64,000 bases of DNA from assembly GCF_003952165.1 (NCBI RefSeq), contig NZ_RXFT01000001.1, positions 434,001-498,000 on the forward strand. Direction: 5' to 3'. Made by a program: the position numbers and the translations under genes. Source of the DNA: Variovorax guangxiensis (GTDB lineage: Bacteria > Pseudomonadota > Gammaproteobacteria > Burkholderiales > Burkholderiaceae_C). The notes beneath the pieces are model-generated. The model was not told the DNA's origin, did not search any database, and saw only the letters and a list, made by a program, of their open reading frames with translations. Of the stretch, positions 1-7,915 are shown piece after piece. Position 1 is the stretch's first letter. The number at the start of each line of letters is the position of its first letter.

Positions 1-74
1 AGGTTCAGCGCGAGGCTGAGGACGCGAACGCCCTCCAGCGGTGCGAAGGCTTGATCGTCGGCGGGGCTCGGCAT
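1..74 (-). CDS. CaiB/BaiF family III CoA-transferase, N-terminus only
   Basis: Partial gene running off the left edge of the window. The minus-strand reading frame from the ATG at 74 gives about 24 residues ending in a PLEGVRVLSLALN stretch, the usual opening of class III CoA-transferases (CaiB/BaiF), which move CoA between acyl groups. A GGAG lies about 10 nt upstream of the ATG. It is divergent from the dienoyl-CoA-reductase-like gene at 213, which fits a CoA-thioester metabolism locus. Only the first residues are visible, so the family call rests on a short but characteristic motif. Confidence 0.55.
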   Translation of the reverse strand, partial: MPSPADDQAFAPLEGVRVLSLALN

Positions 75-212
75 CGGTCGTCGTCTCCGGAAGAATCGTT
101 TCGCGCATTCTCGCCCGAGGGGCGGAGCCACCTCACGCAAGCCGCGAAAGCACGGCACGCGTAGCATGTGCCGGTGGCGGCGCGTGCCGCCTCTCATCGA
201 CCAAGGAGACGA

Positions 213-1118
213 ATGATGTTCGAAGCTTCCCTCATGAGCGGCCAGCGCATCCTGGTGACCGGCGGCGGCACCGGCCTGGGCCGGGCAATGGCCGAGCGCT
301 TCCTGAGCCTCGGCGCCGACGTGGCCATCTGCGGCCGGCGCCAGTCGGTCTGCGAGGAGACCGCGGCCGAATGGTGCAAGCAGTTTCCGCAGCGGCGCAT
401 CGACACCTTCGGCGTGGACATCCGCATCGCCCAGCAGGTCGACGAGATGGTCGAGAGCCTGTTCCAGAGCGGCGGCCTCACGGGGCTGGTGAACAACGCG
501 GCGGGCAATTTCGTCTCGCCCACCGAGGCCCTCTCGCCGCGCGCCTTCGACGCCATCGCCAACATCGTGTTCCACGGCAGCTTCTACGTGACACAGGCGG
601 TGGGCAAGCGCTGGGTGGCGCAGGCCAAGTCGGGCGAATGGAAGCCGGGCGATGCTTTCCGCAGCGTGATGAGCATCATCGTCACCTGGGTCGACAACGG
701 CAGCCCGTACGTGGTGCCCTCGGCCATGAGCAAGGCCGGCATCGAGGTCATGACCAAGTCGCTCGCGGTCGAGTGGGCGCGCCACGGCATCCGCCTGAAC
801 GCCGTCGGGCCCGGCGAGATTCCGACGGAAGGCATGAGCAAGCGCCTGAACCCCGGCGAGGAGCCCGGCGCGCGCAGCAAGCAGAACAACCCGATGGCGC
901 GCACCGGCCGCATGAGCGAGCTGCAGAACCTCGCTTCCTTCCTGATGGCGCCGGGCCAGTGCGACTGGCTCACCGGCCAGAGCATCATGATGGACGGCGG
1001 CAACGCGCTGGCCACTGGCGGCAACTTCTACGAGCTGCGCCAGTGGAGCGACGCCGACTGGCTGGCCGCGCGCGAACGCATCGAGGCGCAGAACCAGAAG
1101 GACAAGGCGCAGCGCTGA
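213..1118 (+). CDS. SDR oxidoreductase of the 2,4-dienoyl-CoA reductase type
   Basis: 301-residue short-chain dehydrogenase/reductase. The N-terminal cofactor motif TGGGTGLG (near residue 17) and NNAAGNF mark the Rossmann fold. The catalytic region reads PYVVPSAMSKAG, so the usual Tyr of YxxxK is replaced at that spacing. This is the arrangement of mammalian and bacterial 2,4-dienoyl-CoA reductases (DECR), which reduce dienoyl-CoA with NADPH in oxidation of unsaturated fatty acids. The C-terminus (GGNFYELRQWSDADW) also resembles DECR. The start at 213 is chosen because AAGGAG lies at 203-208; a longer frame upstream has no ribosome site. Substrate is inferred from family only. Confidence 0.85.
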   Translation: MMFEASLMSGQRILVTGGGTGLGRAMAERFLSLGADVAICGRRQSVCEETAAEWCKQFPQRRIDTFGVDIRIAQQVDEMVESLFQSGGLTGLVNNAAGNFVSPTEALSPRAFDAIANIVFHGSFYVTQAVGKRWVAQAKSGEWKPGDAFRSVMSIIVTWVDNGSPYVVPSAMSKAGIEVMTKSLAVEWARHGIRLNAVGPGEIPTEGMSKRLNPGEEPGARSKQNNPMARTGRMSELQNLASFLMAPGQCDWLTGQSIMMDGGNALATGGNFYELRQWSDADWLAARERIEAQNQKDKAQR

Positions 1119-1135
1119 AGGCGGCCGTCTATTGC

Positions 1136-1606
1136 TTATTTCTTCGGCGGCCTGGCCGCGTGCACGGTGACCCGCTTGTTCACCGGACTGGACAGCACCA
1201 GCGAAGTCGTCACCGAACCATCGACCGCCAGCGCGTCAACCACGCGCTCCAGGTCGGCCGGCTCGGCGATCGCGCAGCGCACGAAGAAGCAGTCTTCGCC
1301 GGTCACGCGGTCGGCGCTCAGCACCTCGGGCATCGATTCGAACAGCTTCAGGTACCTGGCGATGCCCGCATGCGTGGTGTCGATGCGGATGATGGCCTGC
1401 AGCCCTACGCCCAGCGCGCGCAGGTTGACGCGCGCGCCGTAGCCCTCGATCACGCCTGCTTCCTCGAGCTTGCGCACCCGCTCGCTCATGGCCGGCTGCG
1501 ACAGGCCGATGCGCTTGCCGATGCGCTTGCCGATGGCGGCCAGGCTCTGGCGCGCGTCGGTCTGCAGCGCTTCGAGGATCAGGCGGTCTTTCTTGTCGAT
1601 GTTCAT
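1136..1606 (-). CDS. Lrp/AsnC family transcriptional regulator
   Basis: 156-residue one-component regulator: N-terminal AsnC-type winged HTH (about residues 4-65) and a C-terminal Lrp/RAM ligand-binding domain (about 70-150). Such proteins bind amino acids or related small molecules and control nearby genes. The start is the ATG at 1606 (MNIDKKDR), the normal opening of the family; the frame extends upstream but without family similarity. It is divergent from the GST gene at 1735 and may control it. The HTH carries an extra GKRI tetrapeptide caused by a 12-bp tandem duplication (1505-1528), which makes the DAR-to-GLS spacing 14 residues instead of the usual 10. Whether DNA binding survives is unknown. 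Confidence 0.85.
   Translation of the reverse strand: MNIDKKDRLILEALQTDARQSLAAIGKRIGKRIGLSQPAMSERVRKLEEAGVIEGYGARVNLRALGVGLQAIIRIDTTHAGIARYLKLFESMPEVLSADRVTGEDCFFVRCAIAEPADLERVVDALAVDGSVTTSLVLSSPVNKRVTVHAARPPKK
1505..1535. repeat. 12-bp tandem duplication inside the Lrp HTH
   Basis: GCCGATGCGCTT occurs at 1505-1516 and again at 1517-1528, followed by a partial third copy (GCCGATG, 1529-1535). It is in frame and adds the residues GKRI to the helix-turn-helix. Confidence 0.9.
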
Positions 1607-1734
1607 GGAAGAGGTCGGTGGGGAGGGGCGCGGCCGATGTTTGATCGGTTCGCGAGCGCGATTTTCGATGGATTGCCATTCAACGATCGTGGCGGCGCCG
1701 CTATCGTGAGGCCCGTCTTTCAGGAGAACACCCA

Positions 1735-2343
1735 ATGCAACTCGTCGGCATGCTCGACTCACCCTACGTGCGGCGCACCGCCATCTCGCTGCGCCTGCTC
1801 GGCGTTCCCTTCGAGCACCGCTCGATCTCGGTCTTCAGCACCTTCGAGCAGTTCAGCGCCATCAACCCGGTGGTGAAGGCGCCCACGCTGGTCTGCGACG
1901 ACGGCTCGGTGCTGATGGACTCGACGCTGATCATCGACTACGCCCAGGCGCTCAGCGGGCGCAGCCTGCTGCCGGCAGACCCGGCGCGGCGGCTGCGCGA
2001 GCTGCGCCTCGCGGGGCTCGCGCTCGCGGCCTGCGAGAAGACGGTGCAGATCGTCTACGAGCGCAAGCTGCGTCCGGCCGAGAAGCTGCACCAGCCGTGG
2101 ATGGACCGTGTGCAGGGCCAGCTCGCCGCTGCGTATTCGGCGCTCGAATGCGAGATCGCTGCCGAGCCGCTGCCGGCCAGCGAAGAGACGATGACCCAGG
2201 CCGGCGTCTCGACGGCCGTGGCCTGGGCGTTCACGCAGTTGCTGACGCCCGATGCGATTTCGCCGACCGGCTTCCCTGTGCTGGCTGCGTACTCCGCGCA
2301 GGCAGAGCGGCTGCCGGTTTTCGTCGGCGCACCGATGGTCTGA
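1735..2343 (+). CDS. Glutathione S-transferase family protein
   Basis: 202 residues with an N-terminal thioredoxin-like GST domain: MQLVGMLDSPYVRRTAISLR opening, cis-Pro motif VVKAPTLV near residue 47 and the DST/LIIDY glutathione-contact region. An all-helical C-terminal domain follows. The S-P-Y-V segment is typical of bacterial zeta/beta-like GSTs. AGGAG lies just upstream of the ATG. It diverges from the Lrp-type regulator at 1606 with a 128-bp spacer, a common arrangement for local control. Substrate is unknown. Confidence 0.88.
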   Translation: MQLVGMLDSPYVRRTAISLRLLGVPFEHRSISVFSTFEQFSAINPVVKAPTLVCDDGSVLMDSTLIIDYAQALSGRSLLPADPARRLRELRLAGLALAACEKTVQIVYERKLRPAEKLHQPWMDRVQGQLAAAYSALECEIAAEPLPASEETMTQAGVSTAVAWAFTQLLTPDAISPTGFPVLAAYSAQAERLPVFVGAPMV

Positions 2344-2349
2344 GCGGAA

Positions 2350-2748
2350 TCAGTCGACGATCTTCGCGCCGCGCTCCGCGAGCAGGCTGCGCAGCACCGA
2401 GCGGTGGCATCGCGACTCCTCCTCGCAGTAGCAGCCCACCGAGAGCGACGCGCCGTGCGACAGCGCGGCCAGCAGGTCGAGGCTGCGGCTCGCATCGGGC
2501 TCGGCCATCTCGGACTTGAACTTGCGCACGAAGGCGTTCCACTGCGCGGGCGATTCCTCTTTCTGGGCTTCCTGTGCCTGCTTCATCGCCTCGACGGAGG
2601 GCGCGAGGTTGGGATACCACACGTCGTACCAGTCCTGCGAAGCGAACTCGGTCTTCGGAACGCCGCGCGGCGGACGGCGCACGGTGCCGACGCGCAAGCC
2701 TTCGCCGGGAGCGCGGGGAGTGCCGAGGCGGACGATGCGGATGCTCAT
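2350..2748 (-). CDS. DUF488 family protein
   Basis: 132-residue cytoplasmic protein of the DUF488 (YeaO-like) family. Diagnostic features are the opening IRIVRLGTPR, the WYDVWYPNLAPS segment and the Cys-rich C-terminal motif CYCEEESRCHRSVL near residue 105. The family has no firmly established biochemical role. It is convergent with the GST gene (6-bp gap) and lies 33 bp beyond the stop of phoX on the same strand, so it may be read through from phoX. Confidence 0.85.
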   Translation of the reverse strand: MSIRIVRLGTPRAPGEGLRVGTVRRPPRGVPKTEFASQDWYDVWYPNLAPSVEAMKQAQEAQKEESPAQWNAFVRKFKSEMAEPDASRSLDLLAALSHGASLSVGCYCEEESRCHRSVLRSLLAERGAKIVD

Positions 2749-2781
2749 GGTGGGTTTCCCTTTTCTCTGCTGGTGCTTGTC

Positions 2782-4656
2782 TCAGGTGCCGACGATACCG
2801 CCATCGCGCCGCCGTATCGCCAGCGTCGCCGAGCGCGGCCGGGCGCTGCCCGGCGTGGTGCCGTCGGGCCAGGCGCTGTTGGGTTTTGTGTCGCCGTCGT
2901 CGCGCGCCTCGCCTGGATGCTGGATGTTGACGAACAGCGTGCGGCGGTCGGGCGTGACCACGCAGCCTGTGATCTCGCAGCCGTTGGGTCCGGTCAGGAA
3001 GCGCTTGATGCGGCCCGAGGCAGGGTCGGCGCACAGCATCTGGTTGTTGCCCAGCGCGGTGTAGGGCGGCTTGCCGATCACCTGGCCGCTCATGTCGGTC
3101 TGGATCCAGAGCAGGCCGCCGCGGTCGAAGTGCAGGCCATCGGGGGCGCCGAAGGCGTCGGCGCCGGCCGAGGGGTAGCGCGCGCCGCTGCCGGGTTGCG
3201 CGGGGTCGCCCGCCAGCGCGAAGTGGTCCCAGGCGAAGCCCGTGGCGGCGGCATCGCCCGCGTCCTCGCGCCAGCGCAGGATGCCGCCGAAGAGGTTGTT
3301 GGCGCGCGGGTTGGCCGCATCGGGAGCGGGCTTGCCGGCGTCGCCGCGCTGGCTGTTGTTGGTGAGCGTGACGTAGACCTCGCCGCTTTGCGGATGGATG
3401 GCGATCCATTCGGGGCGGTCCATCTTCGTGGCGCCGACATGGTCGCCGGCCAGCCGCGCGTGGATCAGCACCTCCGCCTGGTCGGCGAAGCCGTTGGCCG
3501 CGTCCAGGCCGTCGCGTCCGTGCGTGAGCTCGAGCCACTGGCCGCGGCCGCCGGCGTCGTAGCGCGCGGCATAGAGCGTGCCTTCGTCGAGCAGGTGCCG
3601 GTTGGCCGCTCGCGCGGCAGCGTCGGTGCCGGGGCGCACCTTGTCGCGGCTGATGAACTTGTAGATGTATTCGAAGCGCGAGTCGTCGCCCATGTAGACC
3701 ACCAGGCGGCCGTCCTTCGCGACGGTGCAGGTGGCGCTTTCCTGGCGCTTGCGGCCCAGCGCGGTGCGCTTGACGGGCGTGGCCGTGGGGTCGAACGGGT
3801 CGATCTCGACCACCCAGCCGAAGCGGTGCGGCTCGTTCGGATGGCGGCTCACGTCGAAGCGCTCGTCGAAGCGCCAGTACTCGACCCACTGCGAGCCGGC
3901 CACCGTGCCGTAGCGGCGCTGGGCCGGCGTCGCGTTGCGGGCCGCGTCCTTCGGGCCGCCGAAGTAGCCGTGGAAGTTCTCCTCGCAGGTCAGGTAGGTG
4001 CCCCACGGCGTGACGCCCATCGCGCAGTTGGCGAAGGTGCCGAAGACCGCGTCGCCCGCCGGATTGGCCGTGGTGCGCATCAAAGGCGTGCCTGCGGCGG
4101 GGCCTGCAATGCGCATCGGCGTGCTGCCGTGCACGCGTCGTGCGAAGGGCGAGGGCAGCGCCTGCTGCCAGCCCTTGTCGGTGCGCCGGATCTCGATCAC
4201 CGAGACGCCCATGGCATGCAGCGACTTGCGGACCTTTCCGGCGGTCCACTCCTTCACGCCGTCGGTGTGCAGCAGCTGCTCGTCGGTGTACTCGTGGTTC
4301 ATCACCAGCAGGCCGCGCTCGCCGCTCGCATCGAGCGCGAAGAAGTGCATGCCGTCGTGGTGCATGCCGGCCTGCACGGCCTGGTCGTCGGCGCTGTTGC
4401 TCGCGTCGGGCGCGAAGCTCGGCATGCGGTTCGCGACGCCGGTGGGCGAGCCCCAGGGGTAGAGCAGCTGCCATTCGTATTCGGGGGGCACCACGATGCC
4501 GTCGCGCAGGGAGGCTGGCACGCCGGTGAAGCCGAGCACCTCACCGGAGCCCATGGCTGTGGGCGTGGACGGCGAGGCGCAGCCCTGTCCGAACAGCGCG
4601 ACCACGGCGGCGGCCGAACCCGATTGAATGAGAAAGTGGCGGCGGTCCAGGGGCAT
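2782..4656 (-). CDS. phoX: PhoX-type alkaline phosphatase (DUF839), Tat-exported
   Basis: 624-residue secreted phosphatase of the PhoX family, which hydrolyses phosphate monoesters in the periplasm with an Fe/Ca cofactor during phosphate starvation. The N-terminus (DRRHFLIQSG followed by a hydrophobic stretch and a Cys near residue 26) looks like a twin-arginine signal. Family signatures visible are VMNHEYTDEQLL, TCEENFHGYFG (the Cys/Glu metal-ligand region), the propeller repeats, and ITGCVVTPDRRTLFVNIQHPGE near the C-terminus. I see no Pho box in the 98 bp before the ATG. Functionally it matches the pst/pho genes at the far end of the window. Confidence 0.88.
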   Translation of the reverse strand: MPLDRRHFLIQSGSAAAVVALFGQGCASPSTPTAMGSGEVLGFTGVPASLRDGIVVPPEYEWQLLYPWGSPTGVANRMPSFAPDASNSADDQAVQAGMHHDGMHFFALDASGERGLLVMNHEYTDEQLLHTDGVKEWTAGKVRKSLHAMGVSVIEIRRTDKGWQQALPSPFARRVHGSTPMRIAGPAAGTPLMRTTANPAGDAVFGTFANCAMGVTPWGTYLTCEENFHGYFGGPKDAARNATPAQRRYGTVAGSQWVEYWRFDERFDVSRHPNEPHRFGWVVEIDPFDPTATPVKRTALGRKRQESATCTVAKDGRLVVYMGDDSRFEYIYKFISRDKVRPGTDAAARAANRHLLDEGTLYAARYDAGGRGQWLELTHGRDGLDAANGFADQAEVLIHARLAGDHVGATKMDRPEWIAIHPQSGEVYVTLTNNSQRGDAGKPAPDAANPRANNLFGGILRWREDAGDAAATGFAWDHFALAGDPAQPGSGARYPSAGADAFGAPDGLHFDRGGLLWIQTDMSGQVIGKPPYTALGNNQMLCADPASGRIKRFLTGPNGCEITGCVVTPDRRTLFVNIQHPGEARDDGDTKPNSAWPDGTTPGSARPRSATLAIRRRDGGIVGT

Positions 4657-4754
4657 GGCGGAGATGTTGGCGGTGTTGTGTTGGCGACAGGCGCCATCAT
4701 CGCCTGAGCCCGTGCCCGGCGATACTGGTGCGGCAACCGCCCAGGAGACATCGA

Positions 4755-5585
4755 ATGACCGATCGCATCGAACGCACCCGCCACGCCGACGGCGTGGTCG
4801 AACTGCATCTTTCGCGCGCCGACAAGATGAACGCGCTCGATCCTGCGATGTTCGATGCGCTCATCGAGGCCGGCGAGGCGCTGCGTGAAGACAAGGCGGT
4901 GCGCGCGGTCGTGATCTCGGGCCGCGGCAAGGCCTTCTGCGCGGGGCTCGACATGGCTTCGTTCGAACGCATGCAGCAGCAGGACGCGGGCGCCGGCGTG
5001 CTGGGCGAGGGCGCCGCCGGCGCCGACCTGGTGGTGCGCACGCATGGCATCTCGAATGCCGCGCAGCAGGTCGCGATGGTCTGGCGCGAGGTGCCGGTGC
5101 CGGTGATTGCCGCAGTGCACGGCGTGGCCTTCGGCGGCGGACTGCAGGTGGCGCTGGGGGCCGACATCCGCATCGTCGCGCCCGACACCAAGCTCTCGGT
5201 GATGGAGATCAAATGGGGCCTGGTGCCCGACATGGCCGGCATGGTGCTGATGCGCGAACTCGCGCGCAGCGACGTGGTGCGCGAACTCACCTTCACCGGC
5301 CGTATCTTCTCGGGCGAGGAGGCGCTGCGCCTGGGCTTCGCCACCCGGGTCAGCGCCGACCCGCTGGCCGAGGCGCTGCAGATGGCGCACGAGATTGCCG
5401 GCAAGAGCCCGGACGCGATCCGCGCGGGCAAGCGGCTGCTGAACGCATCGCTCTCGCAGAGCGCGGCCGAACTGCTGCTGGCCGAGTCGGTGGAGCAGAA
5501 GGCGCTGATCGGCAGCCCGAACCAGGTCGAGGCCGTGAAGGCCAACATCGAGCGGCGCGCGCCGCGCTTCAGCGCGCCGGGTTGA
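4755..5585 (+). CDS. Enoyl-CoA hydratase/isomerase (crotonase) family
   Basis: 276-residue crotonase-fold protein. Oxyanion-hole segments are present (GRGKAFCAGLDM near residue 57; HGVAFGGGLQVALGADIRI near residue 118). The catalytic Glu positions appear as MEIKWGLVPD rather than the twin-Glu of classical hydratases, so hydratase activity is not assured; isomerase or other crotonase chemistry is possible. Start 4755 is supported by AGGAG at 4743-4747. It is divergent from phoX. Confidence 0.85.
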   Translation: MTDRIERTRHADGVVELHLSRADKMNALDPAMFDALIEAGEALREDKAVRAVVISGRGKAFCAGLDMASFERMQQQDAGAGVLGEGAAGADLVVRTHGISNAAQQVAMVWREVPVPVIAAVHGVAFGGGLQVALGADIRIVAPDTKLSVMEIKWGLVPDMAGMVLMRELARSDVVRELTFTGRIFSGEEALRLGFATRVSADPLAEALQMAHEIAGKSPDAIRAGKRLLNASLSQSAAELLLAESVEQKALIGSPNQVEAVKANIERRAPRFSAPG

Positions 5586-5954
5586 CGGCCGGCGGGGCGC
5601 CCCGCAAGAAATCCATCGCTGCCGGGTGAACGGCCGGGCGGGTATTCCCCAGCCCGCCAACGCCGTTCTTCGCGCACCCTCGCATCCCCCGTCTTGCGCG
5701 GGCGCGGTTACATCTGCGCCTTCTGTTCGGCCGACCCTTCAATTCGGGCCGGAACAGCCGAAAACATCAAAAATCCCACTCGGTGTATCTTTATGTAAGA
5801 ATAAAGTGGTTGTTTTATGGGGCAAAACCATGCGGATGGAGACAATTTGTGTGCAGAAGGTCACGTCTCCTCCGCTGATAGCTCCTGCGGAGGATGGCTC
5901 CAGACAGCTCACTCATTAACAATTGAACGCTTTGCCTAGCGACGGCGATCCTGC
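5586..5954. other. Intergenic region with an AT-rich promoter-like core
   Basis: No convincing coding sequence. The middle (about 5765-5830) is clearly AT-rich compared with its surroundings and contains TATCTTTATGTAAGAATAAA-like sequence that could house a promoter for the small gene at 5955. A 97-codon open frame at 5626 has unlikely composition and no family look, and I do not call it. Confidence 0.4.
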
Positions 5955-6269
5955 ATGTCGACGACCACGTTTTTCTGTAACCTCAGCGTGCCCATCCTGG
6001 TGGGCGAGGATCGCTACAAGTACGTCCCCATCGTGGGAGTCTTCCGAAGCATTCCGTTCGATCAAGTCGATGAATGGGTGATGCACCCCGACGGCCGGCC
6101 GCGCAGCGACCGCGAACTGGCGGCCGAAGTCCTTGTCGAGATCCGCAAGCCGCTCGGCTCGAGTGGACGCACGGCGCCGCACGCCTTCGACGTCGCGGAC
6201 ATCCTGCAGCTCGACCGGGCCGCGGCGATCGTCGTGTCCACCTTCCTTGCGGCGCTCCCGCGCGTCTGA
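5955..6269 (+). CDS. Small conserved-looking hypothetical protein
   Basis: 104 residues, soluble, no recognised domain. The composition and third-position GC bias are those of real coding sequence in this genome, and the reading MSTTTFFCNLSVPILVGEDR is protein-like. No strong ribosome site precedes the ATG. It stands alone downstream of the AT-rich spacer. Function is not inferable. Confidence 0.5.
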   Translation: MSTTTFFCNLSVPILVGEDRYKYVPIVGVFRSIPFDQVDEWVMHPDGRPRSDRELAAEVLVEIRKPLGSSGRTAPHAFDVADILQLDRAAAIVVSTFLAALPRV

Positions 6270-6305
6270 AGACGCCGCAGAGCCTTCAATTCCCTCGATC
6301 CTTCT

Positions 6306-6521
6306 TCAGTCGCACCTGAAGAGCACGCCGCTGCCCGGCGTGGTCGGTGCGTCGGCCTGTGTCAGGAACCGGATCGGGTTCCCGTCGATACGGCAATAGG
6401 CCTCCGCTTCCTGCTGGCTCGCAGCCCTGAAGACACCATCGTTGAGACGCTGCACGCCGGCTTGCGGCGTTGCGCAGCTGACGATGAGCAATAGGAGAAA
6501 GGCTGGCAGCAGGCGGCGCAT
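6306..6521 (-). CDS. Small putative lipoprotein
   Basis: 71 residues. The N-terminus is a short charged start, a hydrophobic run (LLPAFLLLLIV) and a lipobox-like SC at about residue 16, as expected for signal peptidase II processing. The mature part is about 55 residues with two further Cys (AYCRIDG, LFRCD), possibly a disulfide. No family recognised. It follows the DszC-like gene on the same strand with a 33-bp gap and may be co-transcribed. Confidence 0.6.
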   Translation of the reverse strand: MRRLLPAFLLLLIVSCATPQAGVQRLNDGVFRAASQQEAEAYCRIDGNPIRFLTQADAPTTPGSGVLFRCD

Positions 6522-6554
6522 GAAGCAAACGGGTCCGTTGGAGAACCCGAGACT

Positions 6555-7808
6555 TTAAGCGCTCCCCACCGCCCAGTAGAAAGTCGGCCTCGCCCCGTTG
6601 AGCAGGTGGTTGCCCACCACGCGCCCCTTGTAGATGGTCGGGTTGTGCGAGGCGAGCGTGCGCGCGTTGCGCCAGTGCCGGTCGAGCCGCCGGTCTTCCT
6701 GCAGCGCCGAAGCGCCGCCCACGTCGAAGAGACGCGTGCCCGCCTGCAGCACCGCATCGACGATGCCGGCCTGCGCCTTGGCGGTGTTCAGTTCCACCTC
6801 GAACAGCAGGCTCTCGGGCACGGCCTCGCCGCGCTGGCGGAAGCGGTCGACCTCGCCCAGGCCGCGTGCCACGGCCTGCACGGTCGATGCAGCGATGAAG
6901 GCCGTGCTCGCGAGCTGGCCGACGACCTGCTGCACCAGCGGGTCTTCACGCGGCGTGTCGCCGCTGCCATGGCTGTAGATGCGCTTGCGCGGCTGCACGA
7001 AGGCCACCGCGTCGCGCACGATGGCGCGCGCGATGCCAGCCAGCGTGGCCAGGTGCGTGAGCTGGAAATGCGCGGTCAGCGGCGTGGGCTGGTCGCGCAC
7101 GTACAGCAGCACGTTCTCGGGCTTCACGCGCACGTTGCGAAAGCGCGTGGTGCCCGATGCGCTCAGCCGCTGGCCGAAGCCGCGCCAGTCGTCCACGCGC
7201 TCCACGCCCTGCGCCTCGGCGGGCACGAGCGCGATCACGCGGTCGCTGCTGCCGTCGTCGTTCAGGCGCCGGGCCGAGACCGAGATCCAGTCGGCGTACA
7301 GCGTGCCGGTGCTGTAGAACTTGTCGCCGTCTAGCCGCCAGGCATCGCCGTCGCGCCGCAGCGTGGTCCGCAGCTCGCCGAGCGGGCCCTCGCCGAGCTC
7401 GGTGGTGGCGTTGCCGAAGATCACGCCCTCGGCCGCCAGCCGCATCCACGGGCCGTGCAGCGCGGGGTCGATCTCGGCGAAGAGCCGTTCGATGAAGCCG
7501 AAGTGCGCGCGCAGGATCTGCGGCAGGTTGGAGTCGGCCTCGCCGAGCTCGATCAGCAGGTCGTAGAGCTGCTCCACCGATCCGCCCAGGCCGCCGTGCT
7601 CGATGGGCACGCGCAGCGCGCCGAAGCGCTCGGCGTTGAGCCAGGCCACGGGCTCGTAGGCGAGCTCGCGATCGGTCTCGCGCTGGGTGGAGCGCTCGGC
7701 GATGCGCTGGAAGACAGGACGAAAGCGGGCGGCAAGCTGCTGGAAGGACGGCGCCTGAGCGCCTGGCGCTTGCGCCGCGGGGCGCGTCGTTGCTTGGATG
7801 GATTCCAT
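6555..7808 (-). CDS. Acyl-CoA dehydrogenase-fold flavoprotein, DszC/SfnB-like
   Basis: 417 residues with the acyl-CoA dehydrogenase fold: N-terminal helical domain, a middle beta domain (NATTELGEGPLG and KFYSTGTLYADW), and a C-terminal helical domain. The ending FDVGGASALQEDRRLDRHWR followed by RTLASHNPTIYKGRVVG is typical of flavin-dependent monooxygenases such as DszC (dibenzothiophene) and SfnB (dimethylsulfone) rather than of beta-oxidation enzymes. The likely role is FMNH2-dependent oxygenation of an organosulfur or similar compound. No sulfonate transporter or flavin reductase lies nearby, so the substrate is open. Confidence 0.8.
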   Translation of the reverse strand: MESIQATTRPAAQAPGAQAPSFQQLAARFRPVFQRIAERSTQRETDRELAYEPVAWLNAERFGALRVPIEHGGLGGSVEQLYDLLIELGEADSNLPQILRAHFGFIERLFAEIDPALHGPWMRLAAEGVIFGNATTELGEGPLGELRTTLRRDGDAWRLDGDKFYSTGTLYADWISVSARRLNDDGSSDRVIALVPAEAQGVERVDDWRGFGQRLSASGTTRFRNVRVKPENVLLYVRDQPTPLTAHFQLTHLATLAGIARAIVRDAVAFVQPRKRIYSHGSGDTPREDPLVQQVVGQLASTAFIAASTVQAVARGLGEVDRFRQRGEAVPESLLFEVELNTAKAQAGIVDAVLQAGTRLFDVGGASALQEDRRLDRHWRNARTLASHNPTIYKGRVVGNHLLNGARPTFYWAVGSA

Positions 7809-7915
7809 GGGGCGGGGCGGCCCCGAAAGGCACGCCCGGGAGAAGAGGGACAGCGCTCGACTGTCCCCCGCGGCACGACGCTTGTGAAATACGCTTTTCG
7901 AGTTTCCTTATGCCG

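Noticed and set aside
41..1876. 611-codon open frame across the SDR gene and beyond
   Set aside because: Shadow in GC-rich DNA; Arg/Pro/His-rich composition and overlaps three well-supported genes.
2404..4707. 767-codon plus-strand frame opposite phoX
   Set aside because: Antisense shadow; the minus-strand PhoX has clear family motifs.
4657..4754. Pho box before phoX
   Set aside because: No GTCA-type repeats at 11-bp spacing in the spacer.
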